From the NCBI GenBank assembly GCA_026413625.1, contig JAOAKO010000007.1, positions 1-37,715 of the forward strand: 37,715 nt of DNA. The letters run 5' to 3'. Origin of the DNA: Microcaldota archaeon (GTDB lineage Archaea; Micrarchaeota; Micrarchaeia; CABMEP01). Made by a program: the position numbers and the translations under genes. The first letter of the stretch is position 1; each line of letters opens with the position of its first letter. Below are positions 7,320 through 16,641 of this stretch, in pieces. Below the pieces are notes generated by a model. The model saw only the letters and a program-made list of their open reading frames with translations, did no database searches and was not told where the DNA came from.

Positions 7320-8462
7320 ATGATTAGCGATCCTGTTTCTTTGGCCTTGTTCTACCACCAAAACCAGCTTATCACAGACTTGTGCATTATTCTAGATAAA
7401 TTCGGAATACTTTTTGCATTTGCATTTTTAGGCCTAGTTTACCTGAATTCAAAGCTCAATCTCCTTGATTCATTTAAGAAAAGAAGCAAGCTAATCATGG
7501 ATTTAGAGCCTACTTTCGGAATTTTGAAAAAAAGGCTTTTCATCGCATTTATAGCCTTATCTCTGGCAATCGCATCCATTCAATTTATAAAGCTGGTATA
7601 TCCGCAAGAGAGACCATGCACAGAAAGCTTAGGGATGCATAAAATCGAATGCCCGATCTCTTCATCATTTCCAAGCACACATACCGCATCGGCAGCGGTT
7701 TTAGTCCCATTCACCATTGGAACTGCGGCATTCATTCCTTCCATAATATATTACATTTTAATGGCATTTTCAAGGGTATACCTTGGAGTGCATTACTTGG
7801 TTGACGTTCTTGTGGCATCGGCATTCGGCTTCTCATGGTATTTCATAGCCCAGCAATTTCTGTCAAAAGGCACTGCAATGAAAATAGCTTCAAAGGCAAG
7901 CAACATCTTTCGAGGTTTCCTGCATCTATTTTTTGGCCTCTTTCTTATGTTCATAGTCATGCTAAGTAGCATGTATTCTCTTTATCCGATCCAGATATCC
8001 CTATCAATATTACTTGTGTTAATGATCGTGATGTTTTACCTGATCCATATATCAGAAAAAGGAAGCTCCACTCTCATCCATGAAATAATGAGCTTTGCGA
8101 GCGCTAGAGACAGCTTCCAAGGTGAAAGCGCAATATGGTTTATGTTAGGGACGATGATTCTAATCGGGTTCACCCAGGATGTAAACAAAATAATAGCCGG
8201 GATATACATCGTTACCATAGGTGACGTTGCCTCCGCCGCGTTTTCTACAAAGCTTAAGCATAGAAAATCAATATTCAAAAACAAAAACATCATTTCCTAT
8301 TTTGCATTCGTATTGGCTTCAATCCCCGCAACCCTGATTTTAGGAATAGGAATGCTTCCGGCAATTTTAATAGCAGCCTTCCTTGAATCGCTGAACATAA
8401 AGATAAACGACAATTTCTTGCTTTTCTCTTTTCTTACTTTTTGGTTTTCTGTTTTCAGCTAA
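7320..8462 (+). CDS. PAP2 lipid phosphatase fused to a CTP-dependent polyprenol/dolichol kinase-like domain
   Basis: This 380-residue multi-pass membrane protein joins two enzymes of lipid-carrier metabolism. Residues 1-180 form a PAP2 phosphatase with all three motifs: K91...RP (KLVYPQERP), PSTH (118-121) and SRVYLGVHYLVD (151-162). Residues ~200-380 resemble the dolichol kinase/VTE5/SEC59 family, with an E-G-E segment near 268 and GDVASAAF (301-308), the usual GD-x-x-A motif. The last family motif is degenerate (KNKN where KSxEGS is expected). PAP2 enzymes remove phosphate from polyprenyl (di)phosphates and the second family rephosphorylates polyprenols with CTP. Together they could recycle the dolichol-type carrier used by STT3. 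The start follows GTGAT, 22 bp after tRNA-Met. The PAP2 call is firm; the kinase call is moderate. Confidence 0.85.
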   Translation: MISDPVSLALFYHQNQLITDLCIILDKFGILFAFAFLGLVYLNSKLNLLDSFKKRSKLIMDLEPTFGILKKRLFIAFIALSLAIASIQFIKLVYPQERPCTESLGMHKIECPISSSFPSTHTASAAVLVPFTIGTAAFIPSIIYYILMAFSRVYLGVHYLVDVLVASAFGFSWYFIAQQFLSKGTAMKIASKASNIFRGFLHLFFGLFLMFIVMLSSMYSLYPIQISLSILLVLMIVMFYLIHISEKGSSTLIHEIMSFASARDSFQGESAIWFMLGTMILIGFTQDVNKIIAGIYIVTIGDVASAAFSTKLKHRKSIFKNKNIISYFAFVLASIPATLILGIGMLPAILIAAFLESLNIKINDNFLLFSFLTFWFSVFS

Positions 8463-10267
8463 GAAATCAGGGCGTCTAGCTTGTCAGCAGCCTTTTTCAT
8501 TTCAGATACAATAAATCCTATGCTTTCGCCCTTTCTGATCAAAGAAACCAATATGACAGATCTGCCGTTGTATATTAAAGCATCCCCTTCGGCGCCTTTC
8601 AAAATCGCATACCTGCTCTGCCCCTTTTCAAATTCCATGGACGCCATATCGCTATTTGCAATCACTTTTGCAGCCACCGCAGCTACAAGGTTCGAGTCAA
8701 TTTCTTTTGGAAGCATCGAAGTTATAAGAAGACCGTCTTTTCTTACAGCGGCGACTCCCTCAATCTTCCCGCCGCTTAGCAAACTGTTTAATACCTGTGT
8801 AACTTCGTTTTTGTCTATTACAACGGCCTTTATTCTTTTAAGAGCGCCTTCCTCTATGGTAAGCGACTCTCCGATGTGCTCAGATATGTATCTTGTAAGG
8901 GCCCACTTTCTCCATCTTGCAGGAATGTCTTTCAGCATGCCGATTTCAACCCTGTCATTATCCTTAAGGAGCTCATCGATCTGCATTCTCCATTTTGGCC
9001 AGTTGTTAAGTATTTCGCCCTTTGTCGCCAGTCCGTCAATTGCTGCCTGGATGTCCGCAATCGACTTGTTGATCTGAGCAAGATACTGCTCCGCGTTTTC
9101 CTGCGTTATTTCCTGCATATACCTTTCCATTCTTTTTCTCTCAACCTGTGCGAATATCTCCTCGCTTTCCGTGTCGATTTTATTCTCTGCGGCAGCCATT
9201 ATTTTATCTTCAAGGGCGTCAATGCATGCCATAGCGTCCTTTATTTTTTCTTTTGCCATTTCCATAGGAGACATATAATACCTTTCGCCAAAAATCGCGC
9301 CCTTTATTATGTCCAAGATTGAATAATACAATGAAATTATGCCTATGGATATTGCGAACGCTCCAATAAGCTTAGGAACATTTGAACCCAGTCTTACGAG
9401 AGTTTCCATTTCAGGACTTCCAGGGATCTCTTTTGTAAAGAATATTATAACCAAACCTACAACTATCGCAAATATACCAGTTCCAATCCATATCAAATTG
9501 TCTTTTCTACCGTGGCCTATGAAGTTGTATATTTCGCTCATAAGCGGAGTTTTTTTCAATGCACTGCTCGCATATGCGCCTATAAGAGCAAGCAGCTCTA
9601 GATAAACCAATACTGCTATAAATATCATTGTGCCGTAAACAGCGGAAGCAACATAAAAGTCAAGGTTAGCCTTAAGCACCGAATAAACCGATTCCCCGAA
9701 TTTTGCCACGCTCATGAAAAAAGGCACGTTTTTCGGATCAACTGTACTCAGCTCTAAATACGCGGACTGTACGTACTTTTCAACCCATGCCTTGTTTATC
9801 TCCTGGAAGACGGTTGTCTTGTATATTATAGTTTTACCTATATCCTCGCTTCCGGAAAATGTAAATTTCCAGCTTACGGTTATCGGGGGCTCAGCCCTTA
9901 GGATTTCACTATATTTAGTTACAAATTCCAATTTTTCCAAATTCAGCGCAAGGGAAGCAGGTATTGTTTCCTTAAGGGTTATGTCCGTTATCTTGTCGGT
10001 GGCCTTTGACACCAGGTTTATTTTCACTGTAACTTCATTTCCCATGTTCTTTTGCACTATAATTTCCCTAGTCATTGTTACGGTTTGTATCTCTTTAGGC
10101 GCAAACACATAAATAATTTCGTCAGGTATTCCATCGTTATTTAGATCTACGCTTCTTTCAGTTTGAATCGTTTCCTTCTCTGAAGGATATATATTTTTCT
10201 GTATGCAGCCGCTTGTAAAAATAAGAGCCAGAACCATTATAATCAAGAGAACAAAGCGATTGCCCAT
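8459..10267 (-). CDS. Lipoprotein with three membrane helices and a cytoplasmic Roadblock/LC7-like domain
   Basis: The 602-residue protein begins with a lipoprotein signal ending FTSGC (Cys21). Next is an extracellular part of about 180 residues with a Ca-binding-like DLNNDGIPDE loop (41-50) and a beta-rich domain. Three membrane helices follow (about 203-232, 257-279 and 298-325), which put the C-terminus inside the cell. The cytoplasmic part has a helical/coiled-coil stretch (335-435), a linker (440-485) and a C-terminal ~115-residue domain. That domain, with IEGVAAVRKDGLLITS and SNLVAAVAAKVI, has the Roadblock/LC7 pattern seen in MglB-type regulators of small GTPases. A surface sensor wired to a GTPase-binding domain is inference; no GTPase gene is adjacent. 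The gene overlaps the end of the convergent PAP2 fusion by 4 bp. Confidence 0.72.
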   Translation of the reverse strand: MGNRFVLLIIMVLALIFTSGCIQKNIYPSEKETIQTERSVDLNNDGIPDEIIYVFAPKEIQTVTMTREIIVQKNMGNEVTVKINLVSKATDKITDITLKETIPASLALNLEKLEFVTKYSEILRAEPPITVSWKFTFSGSEDIGKTIIYKTTVFQEINKAWVEKYVQSAYLELSTVDPKNVPFFMSVAKFGESVYSVLKANLDFYVASAVYGTMIFIAVLVYLELLALIGAYASSALKKTPLMSEIYNFIGHGRKDNLIWIGTGIFAIVVGLVIIFFTKEIPGSPEMETLVRLGSNVPKLIGAFAISIGIISLYYSILDIIKGAIFGERYYMSPMEMAKEKIKDAMACIDALEDKIMAAAENKIDTESEEIFAQVERKRMERYMQEITQENAEQYLAQINKSIADIQAAIDGLATKGEILNNWPKWRMQIDELLKDNDRVEIGMLKDIPARWRKWALTRYISEHIGESLTIEEGALKRIKAVVIDKNEVTQVLNSLLSGGKIEGVAAVRKDGLLITSMLPKEIDSNLVAAVAAKVIANSDMASMEFEKGQSRYAILKGAEGDALIYNGRSVILVSLIRKGESIGFIVSEMKKAADKLDALIS

Positions 10268-10316
10268 TTACTCACATTGTATATATTTCATTTAAATTAC
10301 TATTCTAAGGAATCTA

Positions 10317-10324
10317 TTTAAATT
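10317..10324 (+). promoter_or_regulatory. BoxA element before the PHP gene
   Basis: TTTAAATT lies 22 nt before the GTG at 10347, the same spacing as at 4276, suggesting a leaderless mRNA that starts at the GTG. Confidence 0.5.
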
Positions 10325-10346
10325 TATTCATAGAGATTACAACATA

Positions 10347-11648
10347 GTGATTACAAATTACAATATAGCTGATAATATGATTATAAATGCAGACTTGCAC
10401 CTCCATGGTAAATATTCGGGCGCAGTGTCCAACGACATGCTTCCTAGGACGATCGGAGAGCAGGCAAAGCTCAAAGGCCTAAATTTGGTTGCAACAGCAG
10501 ACATATTAAACCAAAAATGGATGGCTGAGATTAAAAAAAATCTTAAAGAGGAAGGAGGAGTACTTTCGGATGATTCCGGAACAAAATTCATACTTCAAAC
10601 TGAGATCGAAGACCAAAACAGGGTCCACCATATAATATTATTTCCATCTCTTAGCAAAGTAATGGAAGTCAGAGAAAGAATATCAAGATACGCTAAAGAT
10701 TTGGACACAGAAGGCAGGCCCAAAGTTCATCTGAGCGGAGAGCAGATAGCGGAAATAGCGATTGAAGCAGAATGCATGATCGGCCCTTCACATGCGTTTA
10801 CACCTTGGACGTCTCTTTATAAGGAATACGACTCCTTAAAAGACTGCTATGGAAAATACTCAGATAGAATCTATTTTCTTGAGTTAGGTCTCTCCGCAGA
10901 TACAGATATGGCGGACAGAATATCCGAATTGGAAGACATCACCTTTCTTAGCAACAGCGATGCCCACAGCCCATGGCCAAATAAAATGGGAAGAGAGTTC
11001 ACCTCTTTTGAAGTGAATGAAATTTCATTTGAAGAGCTAAAAAACGCAATAATGAGGAAGAAGGGCAGAAGGCCGATTCTTAATGTTAAATTCGATCCCA
11101 GGGAAGGAAAATACCATAGGACAAGGTGCATGAACTGCCTTGTTTTTTATTCTTTATCAGATGCAGAATCTTTTAAATGGAGATGTCCGATTTGCCGCAA
11201 ACCGATTAAAAAAGGAGTCGCAGAAAGAATAGAAGAACTGGCAAAGGGAAGGAGAACAATACATCCGGATCACAGGCCGAGATGCCTTCACATAATTCCG
11301 CTTTCAGAAATAATTTCATTGGCGTACAACATTAGAACCCCATATTCGCAAAAGGTACAGGAAATTTGGAGGCGGTTTGTGGAGAAATTCGGAACCGAAA
11401 TTGAAATTTTGATAAGGTCTGACCAAGACGAACTCAAAAGGATCGATAAAAATGTGGCTGATCTTATTTCCGCATTCAGAAATAACGAGTTCAAATACGT
11501 TCCGGGTGGAGCGGGCAGATACGGAATTCCCGTGCCGCCTGGTAAAAAAGCAGTGTATAAAGTTTGGAACGGAACAAAAGCTATTGAGGTGGATGTAAGA
11601 GACGAAGAATCCTACCTTTCTCAGCCTTCTATAACTGATTTTATGTGA
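10347..11648 (+). CDS. PHP-domain phosphoesterase-like protein with zinc ribbon
   Basis: The 433-residue product has an N-terminal PHP (polymerase/histidinol phosphatase-like) metal-binding domain: ADLHLHGKYS, a mid-domain HAFTPW region, and SNSDAHSPW. A Cys4 zinc ribbon (CMNC...CPIC) follows at about residues 260-285. This order matches the COG1379-type PHP family found in archaea and bacteria, whose substrate is not established. Two starts compete. GTG 10347 lies exactly where the boxA spacing predicts a leaderless start; ATG 10377 (MIINADLHLHG) matches the usual family N-terminus. Neither has a ribosome site, so I give the longer form. The C-terminal ~150 residues contain a helix-hairpin-helix-like segment (GRRTIHPDHRPR onward), possibly nucleic-acid binding. 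Confidence 0.82.
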   Translation: MITNYNIADNMIINADLHLHGKYSGAVSNDMLPRTIGEQAKLKGLNLVATADILNQKWMAEIKKNLKEEGGVLSDDSGTKFILQTEIEDQNRVHHIILFPSLSKVMEVRERISRYAKDLDTEGRPKVHLSGEQIAEIAIEAECMIGPSHAFTPWTSLYKEYDSLKDCYGKYSDRIYFLELGLSADTDMADRISELEDITFLSNSDAHSPWPNKMGREFTSFEVNEISFEELKNAIMRKKGRRPILNVKFDPREGKYHRTRCMNCLVFYSLSDAESFKWRCPICRKPIKKGVAERIEELAKGRRTIHPDHRPRCLHIIPLSEIISLAYNIRTPYSQKVQEIWRRFVEKFGTEIEILIRSDQDELKRIDKNVADLISAFRNNEFKYVPGGAGRYGIPVPPGKKAVYKVWNGTKAIEVDVRDEESYLSQPSITDFM

Positions 11649-11710
11649 CTCTAGCCACTATTCAAGAATAAAAAACCAGAGCTAAAGGAAGAAAATAAAG
11701 GAAATTAAAA

Positions 11711-11965
11711 TTAGGCAAAACTTTTCTTGTCGACGATTACGTAGTCGGATGCTGCGAGAATTGCAGTGTAAGGTATGTAGATCAAACCCTCTTCCTTCTT
11801 CATTCTTCTCATTGTCGGATTGTCTGGGTTTGGTTCAACCACAAGCGTCTCGAGCTTGCCATTCTTCTCGTTGATCAATATATCAACAAGTCTGCCTATC
11901 TCTTCTCCGTCGTTTGTTATCAATTTTCTGCCTGCCAATTGGCGTGCTAATAGAAGCTTTACCAT
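11711..11965 (-). CDS. PRC-barrel domain protein
   Basis: An 84-residue single-domain protein. LAGRKLITNDGEEIGRLVDI followed by LETLVVEPN and YIPYTAILAASDYVIV is the PRC-barrel beta pattern. PRC barrels bind proteins or RNA; archaeal stand-alone forms are common and mostly uncharacterised, and related domains occur in RimM and in CdvA of cell division. The ATG follows AGGTGG and a TATA-like ATATAAATA lies further upstream, so it probably has its own promoter and a short leader. It is convergent with the PHP gene across a 62-bp AT-rich gap. No catalytic residues are expected. Confidence 0.88.
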   Translation of the reverse strand: MVKLLLARQLAGRKLITNDGEEIGRLVDILINEKNGKLETLVVEPNPDNPTMRRMKKEEGLIYIPYTAILAASDYVIVDKKSFA

Positions 11966-12148
11966 GCGTCCACCTTTTATTAGTATTTATATGTGAGATT
12001 TAAAAACCTATCTAGATTTTTAATCCCACTCGCCTCTATTTCTTATTTATTGATATACATTTAAAATATTATCTTTTTTCAGCAAATGTGCATCTAACCG
12101 TCAAATAAATTTTTATATTATTCACTGCTATATATAAGTATCCTCCAT

Positions 12149-12270
12149 GTGGGGATGGCAGAGCCTGGTCAAATGCGCAGGACTTAAGACCCTGGTGCAG
12201 GCTTACTTCATTTGGAAGTAGGAAATCCTGTGCCGTAGTGGCTACGTGGGTTCAAATCCCACTCCCCACA
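12149..12270 (+). tRNA. tRNA-Leu(TAA) with a 36-nt intron
   Basis: Type II tRNA with acceptor GTGGGGA/TCCCCAC, anticodon stem CAGGA/TCCTG, loop CTTAAGA, a variable arm CGTAG-TGG-CTACG, T stem GTGGG/CCCAC, discriminator A and no encoded CCA. The long variable arm and anticodon TAA identify leucine (UUA). The intron is at canonical 37/38. The BHB central helix is CTTA/TAGG with AGA and AAA bulges. A TATATATAAG stretch lies just upstream. Confidence 0.93.
12189..12224 (+). other. tRNA-Leu intron (36 nt, position 37/38)
   Basis: It contains two small hairpins, CCTG-GTG-CAGG and ACTTC-ATTTG-GAAGT. The central BHB helix CTTA/TAGG is identical to that of the tRNA-Ile intron in this window. Confidence 0.85.
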
Positions 12271-12308
12271 TTTCAATGACCAGAATTCCCAGTTCATACA
12301 ACGTTAAT

Positions 12309-12316
12309 TTTAAATA
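12309..12316 (+). promoter_or_regulatory. BoxA element before the giant surface-protein gene
   Basis: TTTAAATA lies 21 nt before the ATG at 12338 (15 nt before the ATG at 12332), with no ribosome site, so a leaderless mRNA starting at the second ATG is plausible. Confidence 0.45.
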
Positions 12317-12337
12317 TCTATTAAATATACTATGATT

Positions 12338-15300
12338 ATGTGTTGGTTGGGCAGAATATTTTTATTATTTTTAATAATGTTGTCGATTTCCTTTTCAGTT
12401 TATCCAACGTTGACACAAAATCAAAGGGAAGCAGTCCCTATTAACGAATCTTTAAGAAGCGTCGAAGGAGTCTATTCTATTTTTCCCTTTACATCTTGTT
12501 CTTTAATTCCGGCCAATTACGGAGGCTTCAGTAAATGCAATGATTTCGTCACTGACTTCTGTATGGAGAACTATTTTACCATAAGACAAAGCGTTCAGTC
12601 GCTATCATCTGATGAAATGGCCGAGTTCAGGAAAGCAATAGAAAAAATACAGATTGCTGACAACGAAATTTCAGCGATGAAGTCGAAGCTTACGACTTCT
12701 TTATTGAACAAAAACTGCTCCGTATATTTCAAGATCGCACCGTTGCCTTCCAATATATTGGCCGTAGTGCTGCCGAATACAATAAACTATCTAATGGCAT
12801 TTTCATACGCTGATTACGTCAAATCCCCAATTAAACTTTCGGAAAACACAGTATTCACTAAAGCAGAAATAGACTGTGAGGATCAAATTCCTATAATTTC
12901 AGACATCGCAGACTTATTGATGGACGTAGCAATAAGCTTTGAAAGATACCTTGAAAGACAGCAAAGCGCTTATGAGAATGCAGGAGAGGCAATAAACATA
13001 TTGTTTGACAAGGTTGCAATGCAGGCCGATTCCCTTTATTACGAAGGAGCGGGATACTCGAATTATTCTACGCAAGCACACAAGTTTTATAATGAAAAAA
13101 TTAAGTCATTCATATACAAATCTAAAATAAACCAAAAAGAGCTAACCGATTCCGATCTTAATGCGAAGGATTTCTCAGCTTATTTCATATATATCCGAGA
13201 GACCAGCAAGAAAGTCAGTGCCGAAAGGATAAAGCAACTGAATGATTGCGAAATGGGCGCAATGTTCTCTCCAAGATACATAATTGCATTCAACTATCTG
13301 ATTGACCTTCATCGCAAAATATTGGAAAACAGGGCAAAGCTGAAGGCAGATTACGACATTCTTCTTTCAGAAGCTGAACAAAAGTTCAGAGATGCAGAAA
13401 CAAGGTACAACATCTTAATGAGCGAGGAATACTGGAAAATAAACGCGCCGATTATGCTGTACTCGCTAAATAAATCGCAGGAAACAAGTCTAGAAAGCGC
13501 GTATATGGTGCCTTCAGATTCTATTGCGGAAATCAAGGAGTACTTATACGGCTCTGGCTCTGCGACAAGCGTAAAGAGTTTAATAGATTCTGCAAAAAGA
13601 GATGCGGACAATCGAGTTATGTTTTACTATGCAAAGGGAATGGAAAAGTTCTCTAATTCAATATCAATATCAAATTATTTAATTAATAATTCATATAAGA
13701 TAGAAAAAATTTCAGACGAAGTTTTGCAGTCTTTGAATGAAAAAGTCAGAACAAAACTGGATCTTGCATATGCAAACCTAAGCAAATATCCTGTTTACGA
13801 CACTTCTTCGGCTTCAGCATACGATCTTCTCAATTCAAAATACAATCAGGCTTCTTCGGTATACAATAATTACAATCCAGGCATGACAAGTAAGGGAGAA
13901 AGAGTGGTCCAGCTTTACAATGCAGCAAGAAACTTGGACGAGGTAATCGAAGCTGCATCAGCCAAAGCTTCTGATTTTGCAGAAATAAAAAAGAAGGGTT
14001 TAAGGGAAGCGCTTGCAGAGCTTAATTCGACAATATCCAAAGCGCAATTAGACAAGATAGATACAACTGCAGAGTTAAGTCTTCTAAATTCAAAATCATT
14101 ATTGCTAAGTATGTCCATAAACAACGTCTCTCTCATAGACGAATCAATATATGCAATAAGGCAGGCGATAGAAGGAATATACTTGAAAGCAGAAATTTCG
14201 TTTTCAGACATTCCTGCCTTGAGGGGCAAAACTTATTCAATTCTGTCTTCTCTTTCGAAATATACAAGCACCTACCAGTATGGTTTAAGACTGGATTCTA
14301 TAGAAAAGGTATGCATTGTCAAAGACAAGCTCAATCCGGCAAGATGCCTTGGTAACTATACCGCGCTAAGGTCAGCATACCTATCTGTTTTAGAAGAGCT
14401 AAACAAGAACGCCTCATCAATTTTGTCCGTTTATCTTTCAAACAGATACAGCTCAAAGACTACATTCGATTCCACTCCAGAAGTGGATTCTTTCTTGAAT
14501 ATGACAACATATTTGGAAATCAATAATGATCTGTCTCTTGGGAGCAGCTCGCAAGTTGCAGTCCAGGTCAGAGGAATTCCTTTTGGTCTGAATAGCGTTG
14601 TCGAATCTGAAATTCCCGGAATATATGCAATAAAGGAAAAAGAATATGTTACCGTATATTTCCCACAGGTTAAAGAAAATACCAGTTATCTTCTAAAAAT
14701 AAAATCAAATATGAAGCCAGCCACACTTGTTTCAAGGGAAGTTAAAAGGCAGACACTTACAAATGAAAAACTAACCGAGCAAATAACTTATTTGATCGAT
14801 TCGTCGTATGACATAGATTCGCTATTGCTGAAAGACAGCTATTTCGCTGATAGTTGTTCAGTATTTATGAATAACAGAATGCAAACAGTAAGGTCTTATT
14901 CAAACCTTACAATCTTTCTTTCAAGCGTGAAGACAGGCAGGCAGACAATAATCGCAACATGTACAATAAACAATCCAATAACATATACCACTTCACAATA
15001 TACAAGTTCCGACAATAAAATATCCTATCAGCTGCAATTAAAGAGCACCTATTCTGATCTGAATGACGTCGAGTATATCCTTGAGATTATCGGACCTGCA
15101 GACCAGATCCAATCCGATAGCATAAGGGTTTACGACTCTAACGGCCAAATACCTCAAAGATTTCAATTTTATAGAAGCGGTGACAAATATTATGCAAAAT
15201 GGCTCATACCGCTATTATCCTCGCAGTACATTAATTATACTGTTACTTATATGACTACAGATATCGCTTCCTATTATTCAAAGTTGAAATCAGAAATCGA

Positions 15301-16612
15301 AAACATATCTAAATCCGAATCGATAGACGTATCTTTGTATCTTAGGGATGCGGAATACCGCGCAAATAGAGGAAAATACGATGAAGCGGTCAATTCCCTA
15401 GACAAGGCAAAGAAGGAAATTACAAAAATCCAGTCTCAGAGAGCAGAAAACGCATCCCTTACAGACAGGCTCAATAAAATTTCAAGCCAAATCGCAAGCT
15501 TGAGGAACAAGTCAAAGGAGATATATTCATACTCCGCCAACCTATCTCTTTCCGATGTGAGCGTAGAGGTGGCAAAGCAAATAGCAGAATTCGAAGCAAC
15601 AGAGGCGACGGCAAGGACATATCTTCTTAAGGGAGATTTGGCAAATGCAAAAGCAGTTATTTCGCAACTCGAAAAGCTGATTTCTTCAAATAAAATAGAC
15701 AACGCAATATATTCAAAGGAAAAGAAGATTTACGATTCCCTAAGCCAGATTGAAAGGAAGGTAATCAGCATAGGAAAACTGACGGACGTGTCTGAATTGG
15801 TGGCAAAGCTTAACGAAGTTAAGACACAAATATCTATTGTAGGCCCGGCAACTGCAACACAAGACTATTATTCCGCTCTATTGGGACTCAATAACGCATC
15901 TAGTCTGCTCAACGAGATTGATTCAGAGCTGAAGGACAGTTCAGTAAAAATAAACGCTCAATTGGCGATAAAGCTGAGAAATTCAAAAGAGATTCTTGAT
16001 TTATGGAAGAAAAGAAAATCTGCTTTTCTTACAGCGTTTTCAATAGACAAAAATTCACCGGTCCAACTGCCTCAGTTTGTATCTGAAATCATTGCAAGAA
16101 TAAACTCAACCGATATGCTTGCATCTGAATTGGGAGTAATATATTCAAGAATTAATAGTTATAGCCTTGATGAGAAACTGCTGAATATAGATGATTTTGA
16201 AGAATTAAACGACAAGACTGCAAAAATCAATGATGATATCAGGTATTACGACCATATAACCGAGGAGTACAAACGCTCTTCAGCAGAACTTATAAAAGAC
16301 GCTGGAGCAGTAATGGACGAAAAGATAAATAAGGGCACAGACCTAGAAAAGAAAAGAGCGGTTGAGCTGCAAAAAACGCTGTCATCCGCAAAAGAATCTC
16401 ATTTGGCAGGCAGATATCTAAACTCAATGTTGCTTACTCAATATATACGCGATCAATTTATATCACTGCCGCAAGAACAGCAAGGATTCGATTTTACTCT
16501 TTTAATCTATATAGCGATTGTAATAATCACAGTTCTGGTGCTCTTTTACATTAGTTCTAAACGAGAACCGCCAAAAATAGAAAGAAAAATAGAAAAAATA
16601 AAATTGGACTAA
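12338..16612 (+). CDS. Giant membrane-anchored surface protein
   Basis: About 1,424 residues (1,426 if ATG 12332 is used); boxA spacing favours 12338. The N-terminus is a signal peptide (basic residue, then a 17-residue hydrophobic core). The C-terminus has one membrane helix (FTLLIYIAIVIITVLVLFYI) and a short basic tail, so nearly the whole chain is outside the cell. It alternates long helical, coiled-coil-like regions (about 70-690 and 990-1370) with a beta-rich middle (about 700-970). Many Asn-X-Ser/Thr sequons are present, so it is a plausible target of the STT3 enzyme at the left edge. Cysteines are sparse and mostly near the N-terminus. It matches no S-layer family I know. A rod-like surface or adhesion protein is likely, but that is inference from architecture alone. 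Confidence 0.8.
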   Translation: MCWLGRIFLLFLIMLSISFSVYPTLTQNQREAVPINESLRSVEGVYSIFPFTSCSLIPANYGGFSKCNDFVTDFCMENYFTIRQSVQSLSSDEMAEFRKAIEKIQIADNEISAMKSKLTTSLLNKNCSVYFKIAPLPSNILAVVLPNTINYLMAFSYADYVKSPIKLSENTVFTKAEIDCEDQIPIISDIADLLMDVAISFERYLERQQSAYENAGEAINILFDKVAMQADSLYYEGAGYSNYSTQAHKFYNEKIKSFIYKSKINQKELTDSDLNAKDFSAYFIYIRETSKKVSAERIKQLNDCEMGAMFSPRYIIAFNYLIDLHRKILENRAKLKADYDILLSEAEQKFRDAETRYNILMSEEYWKINAPIMLYSLNKSQETSLESAYMVPSDSIAEIKEYLYGSGSATSVKSLIDSAKRDADNRVMFYYAKGMEKFSNSISISNYLINNSYKIEKISDEVLQSLNEKVRTKLDLAYANLSKYPVYDTSSASAYDLLNSKYNQASSVYNNYNPGMTSKGERVVQLYNAARNLDEVIEAASAKASDFAEIKKKGLREALAELNSTISKAQLDKIDTTAELSLLNSKSLLLSMSINNVSLIDESIYAIRQAIEGIYLKAEISFSDIPALRGKTYSILSSLSKYTSTYQYGLRLDSIEKVCIVKDKLNPARCLGNYTALRSAYLSVLEELNKNASSILSVYLSNRYSSKTTFDSTPEVDSFLNMTTYLEINNDLSLGSSSQVAVQVRGIPFGLNSVVESEIPGIYAIKEKEYVTVYFPQVKENTSYLLKIKSNMKPATLVSREVKRQTLTNEKLTEQITYLIDSSYDIDSLLLKDSYFADSCSVFMNNRMQTVRSYSNLTIFLSSVKTGRQTIIATCTINNPITYTTSQYTSSDNKISYQLQLKSTYSDLNDVEYILEIIGPADQIQSDSIRVYDSNGQIPQRFQFYRSGDKYYAKWLIPLLSSQYINYTVTYMTTDIASYYSKLKSEIENISKSESIDVSLYLRDAEYRANRGKYDEAVNSLDKAKKEITKIQSQRAENASLTDRLNKISSQIASLRNKSKEIYSYSANLSLSDVSVEVAKQIAEFEATEATARTYLLKGDLANAKAVISQLEKLISSNKIDNAIYSKEKKIYDSLSQIERKVISIGKLTDVSELVAKLNEVKTQISIVGPATATQDYYSALLGLNNASSLLNEIDSELKDSSVKINAQLAIKLRNSKEILDLWKKRKSAFLTAFSIDKNSPVQLPQFVSEIIARINSTDMLASELGVIYSRINSYSLDEKLLNIDDFEELNDKTAKINDDIRYYDHITEEYKRSSAELIKDAGAVMDEKINKGTDLEKKRAVELQKTLSSAKESHLAGRYLNSMLLTQYIRDQFISLPQEQQGFDFTLLIYIAIVIITVLVLFYISSKREPPKIERKIEKIKLD

Positions 16613-16641
16613 TGCGCAATAATTTCATAAAATAAAAATTA

